A stretch of 64,000 bases of DNA, from assembly GCF_001510895.1 (NCBI RefSeq), contig NZ_LPWA01000098.1:186001-250000 (forward strand). Reading direction: 5' to 3'. Shown here in pieces: positions 10,480-18,950 of this stretch (positions are counted from its first letter, which is position 1; every line of letters starts with the position of its first letter). The DNA is from Mesorhizobium loti (GTDB lineage Bacteria; Pseudomonadota; Alphaproteobacteria; Rhizobiales; Rhizobiaceae). The translations under genes and the position numbers were made by a program. The notes below the pieces were generated by a model. The model saw only the letters and a program-made list of their open reading frames with translations. It did no database searches and was not told the DNA's origin.

Positions 10480-12647
10480 TGCTGGGTCCCGCGCGCACCG
10501 TTGGAGCTGCTCAAAGCACCACCCGCCCTCGCGGCTTCCAGACTATCGGCGATGGACTCCGCGCTGTCGGACATCTGGGTCAGAATGCCCGAAAGCTTGC
10601 CGATCGCTTCCGACAGGCCCCTGTCCACGCTCTGCACGTGTGTTTCAAGCCTTTGTTGCTGGTCGCTCGTGGATCTAGACAGCACCGACACGGCTTGGCC
10701 GAGCGCCGTGTCCACGTCATCGAACTTGCCTGCAAAATTGTTCCAGAAGTCGCCGGATGACTTGTTGGTGGCCGAGAGATCAGCGGCGAGCCCGGCCATC
10801 TCTGACTGTGCCAGCTTGAGCGCGTCGAGCGTCGCTGTGACCCCCTCCGTCATCTTCTCCGTGGCCGACGAGAAGCGATCGCCGACGCTGATAAGCGGCG
10901 CGGTGGCTACCTGAACGCTTTGGGCACTCTTTCCGAGCGCTTCCGCTGTCTTTCTGGCTTCGCTGGATGCTCCCTCGAGCGCCGCCTTCTGACCGGCCAA
11001 TGCGCCCTCGATCGCTCGCATGGAAGCGGCAAGCTCATCAAATCGCCTACCCACTGAAGCGACGGCATCGTCGACCGCGCTGCGAATCCGACCCGATATG
11101 CCCTGAACTGTGGCTTCCATCTCCGCCAAAACAGCTTTTTGCATGTCGGTGGATTGCGAAACCGAGACTTCGATCTGTCTTCTGGCCGCGTCTCCGTGTT
11201 CTCCCATGGTCCTCTGCATCGTTTGAAGGCCATCTCCCAGCTCGCCGATCCGCTTGTCGAGCTTGTCCATAACAAGGCCCATGGCCGCCTCGAGTTTGGT
11301 GGACGCGCCGCTGGCTGCTGTGCCGAGTGCAGTGTCTATTTCCGCCGTGGCTTTCTCCATTGTCTGGCGGAGCAAATCCATGACTGTAGCCAACGCATCG
11401 CGGCTTTGACCCGAGCTCGTCTCGAAGCTTTGGCCCGCGCGCTCCACCATGCGGTTCAGATTGTCTGCCGCATCGGACAGCTTGGTTGCAAACTCGTCGC
11501 CGCTGCCGCGCAGCCCACCCTGCATTTCGACAATGGACATCTGCAGCTGCTTCAGGGTTGCTGCGAGCTCGCGAAGTTCCGTCCCAGCGCCGTGTTGCAA
11601 GGAGTCGGTGAATTTGTGCAGCATCTGCTGCACGCCATCCTGGCTGTTCGCAGTCAGGCTACCAACGGCGTTTCCTATCTGGTCGGTCACCGGAGCCATC
11701 GCTTCAACCATCGCGGCGTTCAGCCTCGGTGCGAGCTCGGACCCCATGCGATTGAAAAACTCACCTTGAGTAATGTCCTTCAGTTGCATCAACTGATCCT
11801 GCAGGGTCCTGTTCATTTCCAATGATATCGATTGTGGCGCGGTATAAAGCAGGCCACGCTCGAGCGTGGCGTTGAATCGCTCGAATGCACTTTCCACCAA
11901 GACAAAATACCAACGAAAAAAGACGGACAAGACGATGGAGGCACCAAGACCCGCGATCGAGGTTGAGAACTTGAAAGTGGCGATCTGCAGAAGCGCGCCC
12001 ATCTCTTGGGCCATCTTGTCGGCGTCGCCGGCATTTGCGGCCGCCCCGGCCTTATAAAGCGCGAAGACTAGGCCGATGAAAGTGAGAAGCAGCCCAACGC
12101 CTACAAAATAGCCGGGCACCGCATTCATCATCTTGAGGCCGCTCAACCTCTCGCGGGCCAGCGCCAGATTGAAAAAAGTCTGCGGCCGGACCGTGTTGCC
12201 AATCGCTCTGTCGCCGTCGGTGTTGAACAGCGTCTCCTCGAATTCGAGCCACGCATGCCCGATCAATGAATTTCGCTCGAGAGTCTGGCGCAGATTCTCG
12301 AAGTTTGAGGCGAAGGCTTTGCGAATGGCGTCCCGCCCTCGGTCCTTGCCCTTGGCCCGGGTGACCTGAACCGTCGCACGCCACAGCGCGATCTGGACCG
12401 GTAAAACGTGGCAAATGTAGAAGGCAGCCGCGAAACCGATACCGGTGAAGAAGAGACCGCCGGCCAGCCCGTATGCGAATGCCGGTTTGCTGATGGACTC
12501 GATGTTCCCGGCTGTAGCGCCCAGAATGGTGCTCCACACCAAAGGTAGATTGATGAATGGCAACTCTCTTGCCGCCAGGAGAACCGCGGCAGCAGCGATC
12601 AGCCAGAATAGTACTGATCGCGTTACCCAATTGAAGAACACGAACAT
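10476..12647 (-). CDS. zorA: ZorA, MotA/ExbB-like motor protein with long helical tail (type I Zorya)
   Basis: About 723 residues. The N-terminal part has four hydrophobic segments: residues about 9-27, 58-82, 188-207 and 225-246. The last pair holds the MotA/TolQ/ExbB core (GYFVGVGLLLTFIGLVFALY and FSTSIAGLGASIVLSVFF). The remaining 430 residues or so are almost entirely heptad-like helix, the intracellular tail that in Zorya passes the entry signal to ZorC and ZorD. The start at 12647 is chosen because the membrane helix begins there and AAGGGGCGGG lies just upstream. The open frame extends further but encodes nothing protein-like. First gene of the operon. Confidence 0.9.
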   Translation of the reverse strand: MFVFFNWVTRSVLFWLIAAAAVLLAARELPFINLPLVWSTILGATAGNIESISKPAFAYGLAGGLFFTGIGFAAAFYICHVLPVQIALWRATVQVTRAKGKDRGRDAIRKAFASNFENLRQTLERNSLIGHAWLEFEETLFNTDGDRAIGNTVRPQTFFNLALARERLSGLKMMNAVPGYFVGVGLLLTFIGLVFALYKAGAAANAGDADKMAQEMGALLQIATFKFSTSIAGLGASIVLSVFFRWYFVLVESAFERFNATLERGLLYTAPQSISLEMNRTLQDQLMQLKDITQGEFFNRMGSELAPRLNAAMVEAMAPVTDQIGNAVGSLTANSQDGVQQMLHKFTDSLQHGAGTELRELAATLKQLQMSIVEMQGGLRGSGDEFATKLSDAADNLNRMVERAGQSFETSSGQSRDALATVMDLLRQTMEKATAEIDTALGTAASGASTKLEAAMGLVMDKLDKRIGELGDGLQTMQRTMGEHGDAARRQIEVSVSQSTDMQKAVLAEMEATVQGISGRIRSAVDDAVASVGRRFDELAASMRAIEGALAGQKAALEGASSEARKTAEALGKSAQSVQVATAPLISVGDRFSSATEKMTEGVTATLDALKLAQSEMAGLAADLSATNKSSGDFWNNFAGKFDDVDTALGQAVSVLSRSTSDQQQRLETHVQSVDRGLSEAIGKLSGILTQMSDSAESIADSLEAARAGGALSSSNGARGTQQ

Positions 12648-12780
12648 GAACCCGCCCCTTAGTCGCCTGCCAGAGACTTTTATTGTTTGCGACGCAGGTT
12701 GCAAGGCTTCGGCAACATTGCTCCACATCCGTCGAGCCGATCGCGGCTTGCTTCGAGGACGAAACAGTAAGATTGTTCGC
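12648..12780 (-). promoter_or_regulatory. Probable leader and promoter region of the zorABCD operon
   Basis: The 133 bp between zorA and the helicase remnant is the only non-coding DNA upstream of the operon. It should hold the operon promoter unless transcription enters from the remnant. I see no clear palindrome or inducible operator. The last bases include the AAGGGG ribosome binding site of zorA. Confidence 0.35.
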
Positions 12781-13900
12781 TCACAAGTCCACGATAGAAG
12801 CCATTTCCAGGTACCGGCAGAAAGCGTTAGCCAGCCCCATCTGCCGAGGCGTTCGGCAGTCGAGCTCGAAGATGTCGGGACTTGCGACGACGATGCAAAG
12901 ACATTTTGCGCGCGATGTCGCCACGTTGAGCCTGTTTGCGCTGTATTCCATGCCCCGTGGCGCCTTGGCACAGCTTGAGGTCGTCACCGAATAAATGACG
13001 ATAGGCGCTTCCTGGCCCTGGAACTTGTCCACCGTCCCGACGCGGGCGCCTGGCAGCCGGTCCTGGATCTCGAACACGTGGGCATTGTAGGGGGCGATGA
13101 TGAGGATGTCTTCCAGCTTGAGCCGAGCTTCCCCCCTTCACGGTTCCTCCAGCGCGCGCCTGAATCCAAGATTTCTTCAACGACTTTGCGACCCGGTCCG
13201 CTTCCTGCAGGCTTACGCTGTGGTTGCCGGCATGAGGCATGGGAATGTAGCGCAGGCCGGCGCCGCCGAACGGACCGTCCATCAGGATGGACTGGTTCTC
13301 CAGGCCCGGGCGTGGATGCAGCCTGCCTTCGTAGAAGAGCTCCGAGGTATAGGCACAGATCGAAGGATGCAGGCGCCAGGTCTGGTCGAGGAACAACCCC
13401 TCCTCTTCGCCTATCGTCTGGCGTCCAGCCAACAGATGCTCGAGGGCCGAGACGTCGGCGCCGTCCGGATGCGAGCCCTGCATTGGCTGTTCGAGCTGCT
13501 GTGGGTCGCCAAGCAGGACGAGACTTGCTGCGGCTGGCAAGATCGCCAGCACATTGGCCAGCGACATCTGCGCGGCCTCGTCGATGAACAGGACGTCAAC
13601 GGCGCCCACAGCATCCGGGCGCGACCACATCCAGGGGTCCCAGCGATCACATGCGCAGCTTTCTCCACGGCGCCTAGCACTTCGACGTTGTCGGTCGAAA
13701 ACGAGATATGGGCGATATCCTCCATTTTCCCGGCTACTTTGTGCATACACCGAAGATCAAATCCTTGCTGCCGCGCCTCCTCGATCGCAGCGTCGAGCAG
13801 GTTGCGAATCAGTTCTGATGAACTCTCGCCTCTTTCCGTGTCCCCACGCCTGGGTCGCAAAAGATTGCGCTGACTAGCCGGAAAGCGTGCGTTGTACATC
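12781..13900 (-). pseudogene. Decayed C-terminal part of a superfamily 1 helicase/nuclease (AAA_12 type)
   Basis: Three reading frames in succession encode one protein. First, EEARQQGFDLRCMHKVAGK to HVIAGT (about 13830-13650). Second, VDVLFIDEAAQMSLANV (Walker B), VLLGDPQQLEQPMQGSHP and FLDQTWRLHPSICAYTSE (about 13650-13190). Third, LEDILIIAPYNAHVFEIQD to RLNVATSRAKCLCIVVASP (about 13130-12781). This is the C-terminal lobe of a DNA2/AAA_12 helicase like those fused to RecB-type nucleases (TM0106 family). The Walker A half and any nuclease domain are missing, and there are at least two frame changes. It is therefore a real remnant, probably of an earlier island gene. It ends 134 bp upstream of zorA. 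Confidence 0.75.
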
Positions 13901-14008
13901 GCTTCTTCTGGTGCATGAGAGAGTATCTGATCGCAATTGAAGGCGGTACGAAACTTCCGGAAGGTGCGCGATGGTCGCCTAAGAAGGCAACCTCTCCGGT
14001 TACGAAAA

Positions 14009-14368
14009 ATGATCAAACATCAGCAGTCTTCTGAGATAGAGCAATTCGAAGCCACTGACGTTATACGGCCGGCCTCACTTCCGGTCCTGCCTCATTTTGG
14101 GTCTCGCCAGATAAAGCGAACTGTTCGGCGGTCGCAGCTGAGGGAAATTGTTCCCCTATCGAACACGACGATCTATGAAATGGAACAGCGTGGCGAGTTC
14201 CCGCGGCGCTTCAATCTGACTCCCCGCTGTGTCGTCTGGGACCTGGCAGAAGTCGAAGCTTGGATCGAGGAGCGACGGAACGCGTCAAATTCAGGGCAAC
14301 TCGAGCCTTCTACCGCTCCCGATGTGAGATTGCGAAAGTCGAGACCCGTCAAGTCGGATCAAGGGTAA
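14009..14368 (+). CDS. AlpA-like transcriptional regulator / excisionase
   Basis: A 119-residue protein. The central part reads TVRRSQLREIVPLSNTTIYE, then EMEQRGEFPRRFNLTPR and VVWDLAEVEAWIEERR. This is the winged-helix pattern of AlpA-family regulators, which in P4-like elements activate the integrase gene or act as excision factors. The start at 14009 is the first ATG giving a clean N-terminus; the frame extends upstream without similarity. It overlaps the end of the integrase gene on the other strand by 20 bases. Pairing with a P4-type integrase supports a role in excision control. Confidence 0.8.
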   Translation: MIKHQQSSEIEQFEATDVIRPASLPVLPHFGSRQIKRTVRRSQLREIVPLSNTTIYEMEQRGEFPRRFNLTPRCVVWDLAEVEAWIEERRNASNSGQLEPSTAPDVRLRKSRPVKSDQG

Positions 14369-15602
14369 CCGCCGCTCCTGCAGCTGGCTGGAGGGCTGGC
14401 GTATGCTTCTTGCTTGCGTTCCACGCATCGATCATGTCAGCCCATTCCTGCAGCATGTGACGACGCTGCAGCTCGTACTCAGCTCTATTATAGACACCGC
14501 GTGATGAGCGGCTGTCCTCATGCGCAAGACATTTTTCGATCCAATCGCGATTGAACCCAATTTCGTTCAAAAGTGTCGAGCCGGTACGCCTAAGGTCATG
14601 CACAGTGAAGGGCGCAATTGGAAGGCCTCGCTTCTTCGCGTGCTCGACAATCGCCGCGGTGATGCGATTGAAGGTCGCGCGGGACATGGTTTGATCAGCG
14701 TCGTAGCGAGACGGCAACACATACCGGGAGTTCGCCGCGCAAGTCTTAAGCGCTATCATGATGTCGAGGGACTGCCGCGACAGGTACACGCTATGCGGCT
14801 TCTTCCTCTTCATTCGTTCTTTTGGGATGTTCCAGACGGCGCTCTCGAAATCGACTTCATCCCAAGTGGCATCCAGTAGTTCGCTCTTCCGAACCATCGT
14901 GAGCAGGATAAGCTTTAGGCCGAGCCGGATCGTCGGCAGCGTCGGCACATTTTCCAATTCTTTTAGCATGATCCGGATTTCTGCAGGCGACAACGCCCGG
15001 TCTTTCGCTTCAAACGTCGCTATTGATGCCGGTCCCACTTCGTCCGCAGGGTTGCTCACCTTCTCGCCATGCAGAACGGCGTGGCCATAGATCTGCTTCA
15101 CGATATCCCGGACATGAATAGCGGTTGCCGGCGCGCCACGGTCCCTCACTCTTCCGCAGAGCGTCCGCAGATCTTCAGGTGTTATTTCGGTAAGGAGTCT
15201 TTTTTCCCAGCCCGGTAAAATATCGCGATCGAAAATGGCTTTACGCATCGAGCGGGTGCTATCCGCCATCTTTGCGTCCTTGAACCAGCGCCTACCTGCA
15301 TCCCCGAAAGTCGCCGTCGCCGACAAGCGACGCTTTTCGCGCTGTTTCTCCTGCGCTGGCGATTTTCCGGCTGCCACCATTTTCCGCGCGGTAAGGCAGC
15401 GTTCGCGTGCCTCCGCCAGCGTGATGCCTCCTTCACCGTAACGACCCAACGTCAGAGTTTCTCGTCGGCCATTGAGGCGGTAGTCATACCGAAACGCAAT
15501 CTGTCCGGTCGGTGACATCGTTGCATACATACCGTCACGGTCCGAAACTTTGTATATTTTCTCTTTTGGTTTCAGCTTTTTAAGCGCGATATCGGTTAAC
15601 AT
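14349..15602 (-). CDS. P4-type tyrosine integrase of the guaA-linked island
   Basis: About 417 residues from ATG 15602, where the usual family N-terminus MLTDIALKKLKPKEKIY begins. Upstream starts at 15659 or 15674 are possible. The N-terminal DUF4102 arm-binding domain shows RETLTLGRYGEGGITLAEAR. The catalytic domain has the first Arg in LTMVRKSELLDATWDEVD, HDLRRTGSTLL (His and second Arg), CLAHED and the nucleophile in GVYNRAEY. All key residues are present, so it should be active. The gene starts 320 bp from the guaA stop and reads away from it. That is the usual place for an integrase next to its attachment site. Confidence 0.9.
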   Translation of the reverse strand: MLTDIALKKLKPKEKIYKVSDRDGMYATMSPTGQIAFRYDYRLNGRRETLTLGRYGEGGITLAEARERCLTARKMVAAGKSPAQEKQREKRRLSATATFGDAGRRWFKDAKMADSTRSMRKAIFDRDILPGWEKRLLTEITPEDLRTLCGRVRDRGAPATAIHVRDIVKQIYGHAVLHGEKVSNPADEVGPASIATFEAKDRALSPAEIRIMLKELENVPTLPTIRLGLKLILLTMVRKSELLDATWDEVDFESAVWNIPKERMKRKKPHSVYLSRQSLDIMIALKTCAANSRYVLPSRYDADQTMSRATFNRITAAIVEHAKKRGLPIAPFTVHDLRRTGSTLLNEIGFNRDWIEKCLAHEDSRSSRGVYNRAEYELQRRHMLQEWADMIDAWNASKKHTPALQPAAGAAVTLDPT

Positions 15603-15648
15603 GACGGCGGAAGATTTTGCCACGAAATCGAGTTTTTCTCGGCCCCAG

Positions 15649-15805
15649 TTTACCGTCATTCCTTTTACCGTCAACCTTTAAGGATAATCATTGTTTTTCA
15701 ATACTTTGCTGAACAATTGGTAGAACACGCTTGGAACCAATGCCTTGACGGCATCAGGTCGAAAGAGAGAGGCGCAGAAACGCAATACCGTCAAATTTAC
15801 CGCCA
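15649..15805. promoter_or_regulatory. Four TTTACCGTCA-like direct repeats beside the integrase gene
   Basis: Copies at 15649-15658 and 15664-15673 are exact (TTTACCGTCA). Those at 15784-15793 (AATACCGTCA) and 15796-15805 (TTTACCGCCA) are near copies. Spacing is 15 bp within the first pair and 12 bp within the second. Direct repeats of about 10 bp in pairs beside an integrase gene and its attachment site are typical of integrase arm-type sites, or of sites for an AlpA/Xis-type factor. The function is inferred. Confidence 0.45.
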
Positions 15806-15921
15806 AATGATCCCGCTTTGAGGCGATAGGTAGCGATAGATGCGAAAGAGAAATCTATTTTAATCCAGATGGTTATGCCGCTCACTTCGATAGACATCGA
15901 AAGCTAGCGAACGATGGATCT

Positions 15922-15960
15922 CTACTCCCACTCGATCGTCCCCGGCGGCTTGGACGTCAC
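15922..15960. other. Likely attachment site at the guaA 3' end
   Basis: The last codons of guaA, encoding PPGTIEWE and the stop, form the boundary between chromosome and island. Mesorhizobium elements with a guaA-specific integrase recombine within this end and restore the gene. I found no second copy of these bases elsewhere in the window, so the exact core and the other junction cannot be placed. Confidence 0.5.
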
Positions 15961-17478
15961 GTCGTAGACGACGCGGTTGATGCCCTTCACCTCGTTGATG
16001 ATGCGCGTGGCGGCGGCGCCGAGGAAGTTCATGTCGTAGTGGTAGAAGTCGGCCGTCATGCCGTCGACGGAAGTCACGGCGCGCAGCGCGCAGACGAATT
16101 CGTAGGTGCGGCCGTCGCCCATCACACCGACGGTCTGCACCGGAAGCAGCACGGCGAAGGCCTGCCAGATGGCATCGTAGAGACCGGCCTTGCGGATCTC
16201 GTCGAGATAGATGGCGTCGGCCTCGCGCAGGATCTCCAGCTTCTCGCGGGTGATGCCGCCCGGGCAGCGTATGGCAAGACCGGGGCCTGGGAACGGATGG
16301 CGGCCGATGAAGCTCTCGGGCAGGCCGAGCTCCTTGCCGAGCGCCCTCACCTCGTCCTTGAACAATTCGCGCAGCGGCTCGACCAGCTTCATGTTCATGC
16401 GCTCGGGCAGGCCGCCGACATTGTGATGCGACTTGATGGTCACGGATGGGCCGCCCGAGAAGGAGACGCTCTCGATGACGTCGGGATAGAGCGTGCCCTG
16501 CGCCAGGAAGTCGGCGCCGCCGAGCTTCTTCGCCTCTTCCTCGAACACCTCGATGAACAGGCGGCCGATGGTCTTGCGCTTCTTTTCCGGATCGGCCTCG
16601 CCTTCGAGCGCCGAGATGAAGCGGTCGGAGGCATCGACCAGGATCAGCGGCAGATTGTAGTGCTGGCGGAACATCTCCACCACGCTTTGCGCCTCGTCCT
16701 TGCGCATCAGGCCGTGGTCGACGAGGATACAGGTCAGCTGATCGCCGACCGCTTCGTGGATCAGGAGCGCGGCGACCGAGGAGTCGACGCCGCCCGACAG
16801 CGCGCAGATCACCTTGCCCTTGCCCACCTGTTTGCGGATCGCCTCGACCGCCTGCTCGCGATAGGCAGCCATGGTCCAGCCCTTAGCGAGGCCGGCGATG
16901 TGATGAACGAAGTTGCTGAGCAGCTTGGCGCCATCCGGGGTGTGGACGACTTCAGGGTGGAACTGCACCGCGTAGAACTTGCGCGCCTCGTCGGCAATGG
17001 CAGCAAAAGGCGCGCCGGTGGAGGTGCCGACGATCTTGAAGCCGGCGGGAATGGCGGTGACGCGGTCGCCATGGCTCATCCAGACCTGGTGACGCGTTCC
17101 CCTGGCCCAGACGCCGTCGAACAGCGTGCAATCGTCCTCGATCTCCAGGAAGGCCCGGCCGAACTCGCGATGATGGCCGGCCTCGACCTTGCCGCCGAGC
17201 TGAGCGCACATGGTCTGCTCGCCATAGCAGATGCCGAGCACCGGGATGCCGGCGGAGAACACTTCGTCGGGCGCTCGGGGCGAACCGATGTCGACGGTGG
17301 AGTGCGGGCTGCCCGACAGGATGACGGCCTTCGGCCGGATGCGGCGGAAGCCTTCGGCGGCGGACTGGAACGGAACGATTTCGCAGTAGACCCCGGCTTC
17401 GCGCACGCGCCGCGCAATCAGTTGCGTGACCTGGCTGCCGAAATCGACGATGAGAACGGTGTCGGGTTGTGTCGTCAT
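15922..17478 (-). CDS. guaA: GMP synthase (glutamine-hydrolysing)
   Basis: A 518-residue protein that converts XMP to GMP, the last step of guanine nucleotide synthesis, using ammonia taken from glutamine. The N-terminal glutaminase has [17 protein letters not shown] with the catalytic Cys, and [10 protein letters not shown] with the catalytic His. The ATP pyrophosphatase part begins with the loop [15 protein letters not shown]. The C-terminal dimerisation domain is complete and ends [17 protein letters not shown]. Length and start ([16 protein letters not shown]) are normal. Its 3' end is the probable island insertion site, and the gene remains intact. Confidence 0.97.
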   Translation of the reverse strand: MTTQPDTVLIVDFGSQVTQLIARRVREAGVYCEIVPFQSAAEGFRRIRPKAVILSGSPHSTVDIGSPRAPDEVFSAGIPVLGICYGEQTMCAQLGGKVEAGHHREFGRAFLEIEDDCTLFDGVWARGTRHQVWMSHGDRVTAIPAGFKIVGTSTGAPFAAIADEARKFYAVQFHPEVVHTPDGAKLLSNFVHHIAGLAKGWTMAAYREQAVEAIRKQVGKGKVICALSGGVDSSVAALLIHEAVGDQLTCILVDHGLMRKDEAQSVVEMFRQHYNLPLILVDASDRFISALEGEADPEKKRKTIGRLFIEVFEEEAKKLGGADFLAQGTLYPDVIESVSFSGGPSVTIKSHHNVGGLPERMNMKLVEPLRELFKDEVRALGKELGLPESFIGRHPFPGPGLAIRCPGGITREKLEILREADAIYLDEIRKAGLYDAIWQAFAVLLPVQTVGVMGDGRTYEFVCALRAVTSVDGMTADFYHYDMNFLGAAATRIINEVKGINRVVYDVTSKPPGTIEWE

Positions 17479-17551
17479 GGAGGGCCTTTAAAGAAAGAAC
17501 CGATTCGGCGCAATGGCTGCGCGCTGCGGCCTTCGGTCCCCTCAAGGCCTT

Positions 17552-17656
17552 AAAGCGCGTCGCGTTGAAACGGATTCAGGCGACGCGCTTTAAATTTTTG
17601 TTTGGTGCATGTCGTTACCCCAGAACCGCTGCACACTTCTGGGCGACATGCATTAG
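17552..17656 (+). repeat. RIME-like palindromic intergenic repeat, copy 2
   Basis: Same two-palindrome element as at 771-875: AAAGCGCGTCGC pairs with GCGACGCGCTTT, then GCATGTCG with CGACATGC. Its last bases supply the stop codon of the minus-strand nucleosidase gene (17653-17655), so the element abuts or slightly overlaps the coding end. Confidence 0.75.
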
Positions 17657-18291
17657 ATAAGGCGGATCGCGCCCGACGCAATCGCTTGCTCCAGCAAACC
17701 TACCGCCGCGGCCAGCTTCTCGTCGATCACATGCAGATACTCCGTCCAATCGCCGACGTGCCTGAGATCGGCGGCGCCATCGGAAATACCGCGCAGGCCG
17801 ATCAGCGGCACGCCGAAGAGCTGGCAGGCGCGCAGGCAGGCGAAGGTCTCCATGTCGACCATGTCGGCGTCGATCGCGTCATAGGCGACGCCGGTGACGA
17901 TCGCGCCGCCGGTCGAGAGCGTGGCGCCCTTGATGCCCGGGATGACGAACGGCAACGGTACCGTCACCGGCAAGTCGAGGAACGGCGTGGCGCCCTTCTC
18001 GAAACCGAGCGGCGAGGCGTCCATGTCGCGATAACTCACCGAGACAGCCTGGTAGATTTCGGTCTGTTCAAGTGCGCGGCTTCCCGCGGAGCCGAGCGAG
18101 ACGACGAGGTCCGGCAGCGCGCCCTCCGCCTTCAGCGTCGCAAGCTCGGCACCAAGCCGCATGGCGGCCTCGACCGGACCGACGCCGGTCATCAGCGGCG
18201 TGAACAGTTCTTTGAGGTGCGGGCCGTATTCGGCCTCCGCCGCCATTACGAAGAGAACGGATTTTTCCCCTATCCGCGCAGCGGTTGTCAT
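17653..18291 (-). CDS. mtnN: 5'-methylthioadenosine/S-adenosylhomocysteine nucleosidase
   Basis: A 212-residue protein of the PNP/UDP phosphorylase fold that removes adenine from MTA and SAH. Family marks are VLFVMAAEAEYGP at the N-terminus, TGVGPVEAAM (the TGIGKV-like loop), VVSLGSAGSRA, ADMVDMETFA with the substrate-binding Met-Glu, and GLRGISDGA with the catalytic Asp. Shorter than some homologues but complete. The stop codon lies in a RIME-like repeat. A futalosine or related hydrolase of the same fold is a less likely alternative. Confidence 0.85.
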   Translation of the reverse strand: MTTAARIGEKSVLFVMAAEAEYGPHLKELFTPLMTGVGPVEAAMRLGAELATLKAEGALPDLVVSLGSAGSRALEQTEIYQAVSVSYRDMDASPLGFEKGATPFLDLPVTVPLPFVIPGIKGATLSTGGAIVTGVAYDAIDADMVDMETFACLRACQLFGVPLIGLRGISDGAADLRHVGDWTEYLHVIDEKLAAAVGLLEQAIASGAIRLI

Positions 18292-18397
18292 TCAACTCTC
18301 CTTCCTGCCGGGGGCCCGCTGCCTACGGCAGCTCCCCGGTTCAAGCCCTTTGAAAGGTCCACTGGACCCTTCAATTCGCCTTCGGCGAACCAGGCTT

Positions 18398-18856
18398 TCA
18401 CCCCTCTATGCCGTCGCGGCCGACCACCGTCATCATCGTGCCGGTCATGGTGGCGATCAGCTTGGCCTCGCCGTCGGCGGCGAAGGCATAGGCCTGGCCG
18501 TCGGCAACGATGATGGTGCGGCCGGGCTTTGTCACCGAGCCGCGGAACAGGAAGCGCTCGCCCCTGCCCGGCGCCAGCAGATTGACCTTGAATTCGATGG
18601 TCAGCACGCCGGAATTTTCCGGCATCAACGAGAACGCGGCATAGCCGCAGGCCGAGTCCAGCGCGGTCGAGATGACGCCGGCATGCAGGAAACCGTGCTG
18701 CTGGGTCAGCGAAGGCGCATAGGGCATCTCGATCTCGATGATGCCGGGCGTGACCAGCGTCAGCTCCGCGCCGATGGTGGCCATGGCTTTCTGGCGGGCA
18801 AAGGACGCCCTGACGCGATCCTCGTAGTCGGGAGCGGGTACGATCTTAGCTGCCAT
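18398..18856 (-). CDS. PaaI-family (hotdog fold) thioesterase
   Basis: 152 residues. The hotdog thioesterase pattern is visible: QQHGFLHAGVISTALDSACGYAAF (central helix with HGG-like turn) and VLTIEFKVNLLAPGRG. Members hydrolyse acyl-CoA or phenylacetyl-CoA-type thioesters; the substrate here is unknown. Start ATG 18856 is the first giving a plausible N-terminus (MAAKIVPAPDYEDRVRASFA); the frame continues upstream without similarity. No clear operon partner. Confidence 0.75.
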   Translation of the reverse strand: MAAKIVPAPDYEDRVRASFARQKAMATIGAELTLVTPGIIEIEMPYAPSLTQQHGFLHAGVISTALDSACGYAAFSLMPENSGVLTIEFKVNLLAPGRGERFLFRGSVTKPGRTIIVADGQAYAFAADGEAKLIATMTGTMMTVVGRDGIEG

Positions 18857-18950
18857 GGCCTTAGCCTCACTTTTGCTGGCGAAGCTTATTGCAGAGGCAG
18901 GCAGGACAGGCAATGTCTTATGTTGCAGCGCAGCAAAATGCCCGCTGCCC

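Noticed and set aside
13901..14017. Upstream extension of the helicase remnant toward the AlpA-like gene
   Set aside because: The residues there no longer resemble the helicase family, so the remnant is ended near 13900.
1..15900. Search for a second copy of the guaA 3' end as the other attachment site
   Set aside because: No stretch matching the last guaA bases was found in the left part; the other junction must lie outside the window.
15922..17478. tRNA gene as the integration target
   Set aside because: No cloverleaf sequence is seen near the integrase; the protein gene guaA is the neighbour.
16039..17553. Long plus-strand open frame opposite guaA
   Set aside because: Antisense frame of a high-GC gene; its protein has no family pattern and guaA is certain.
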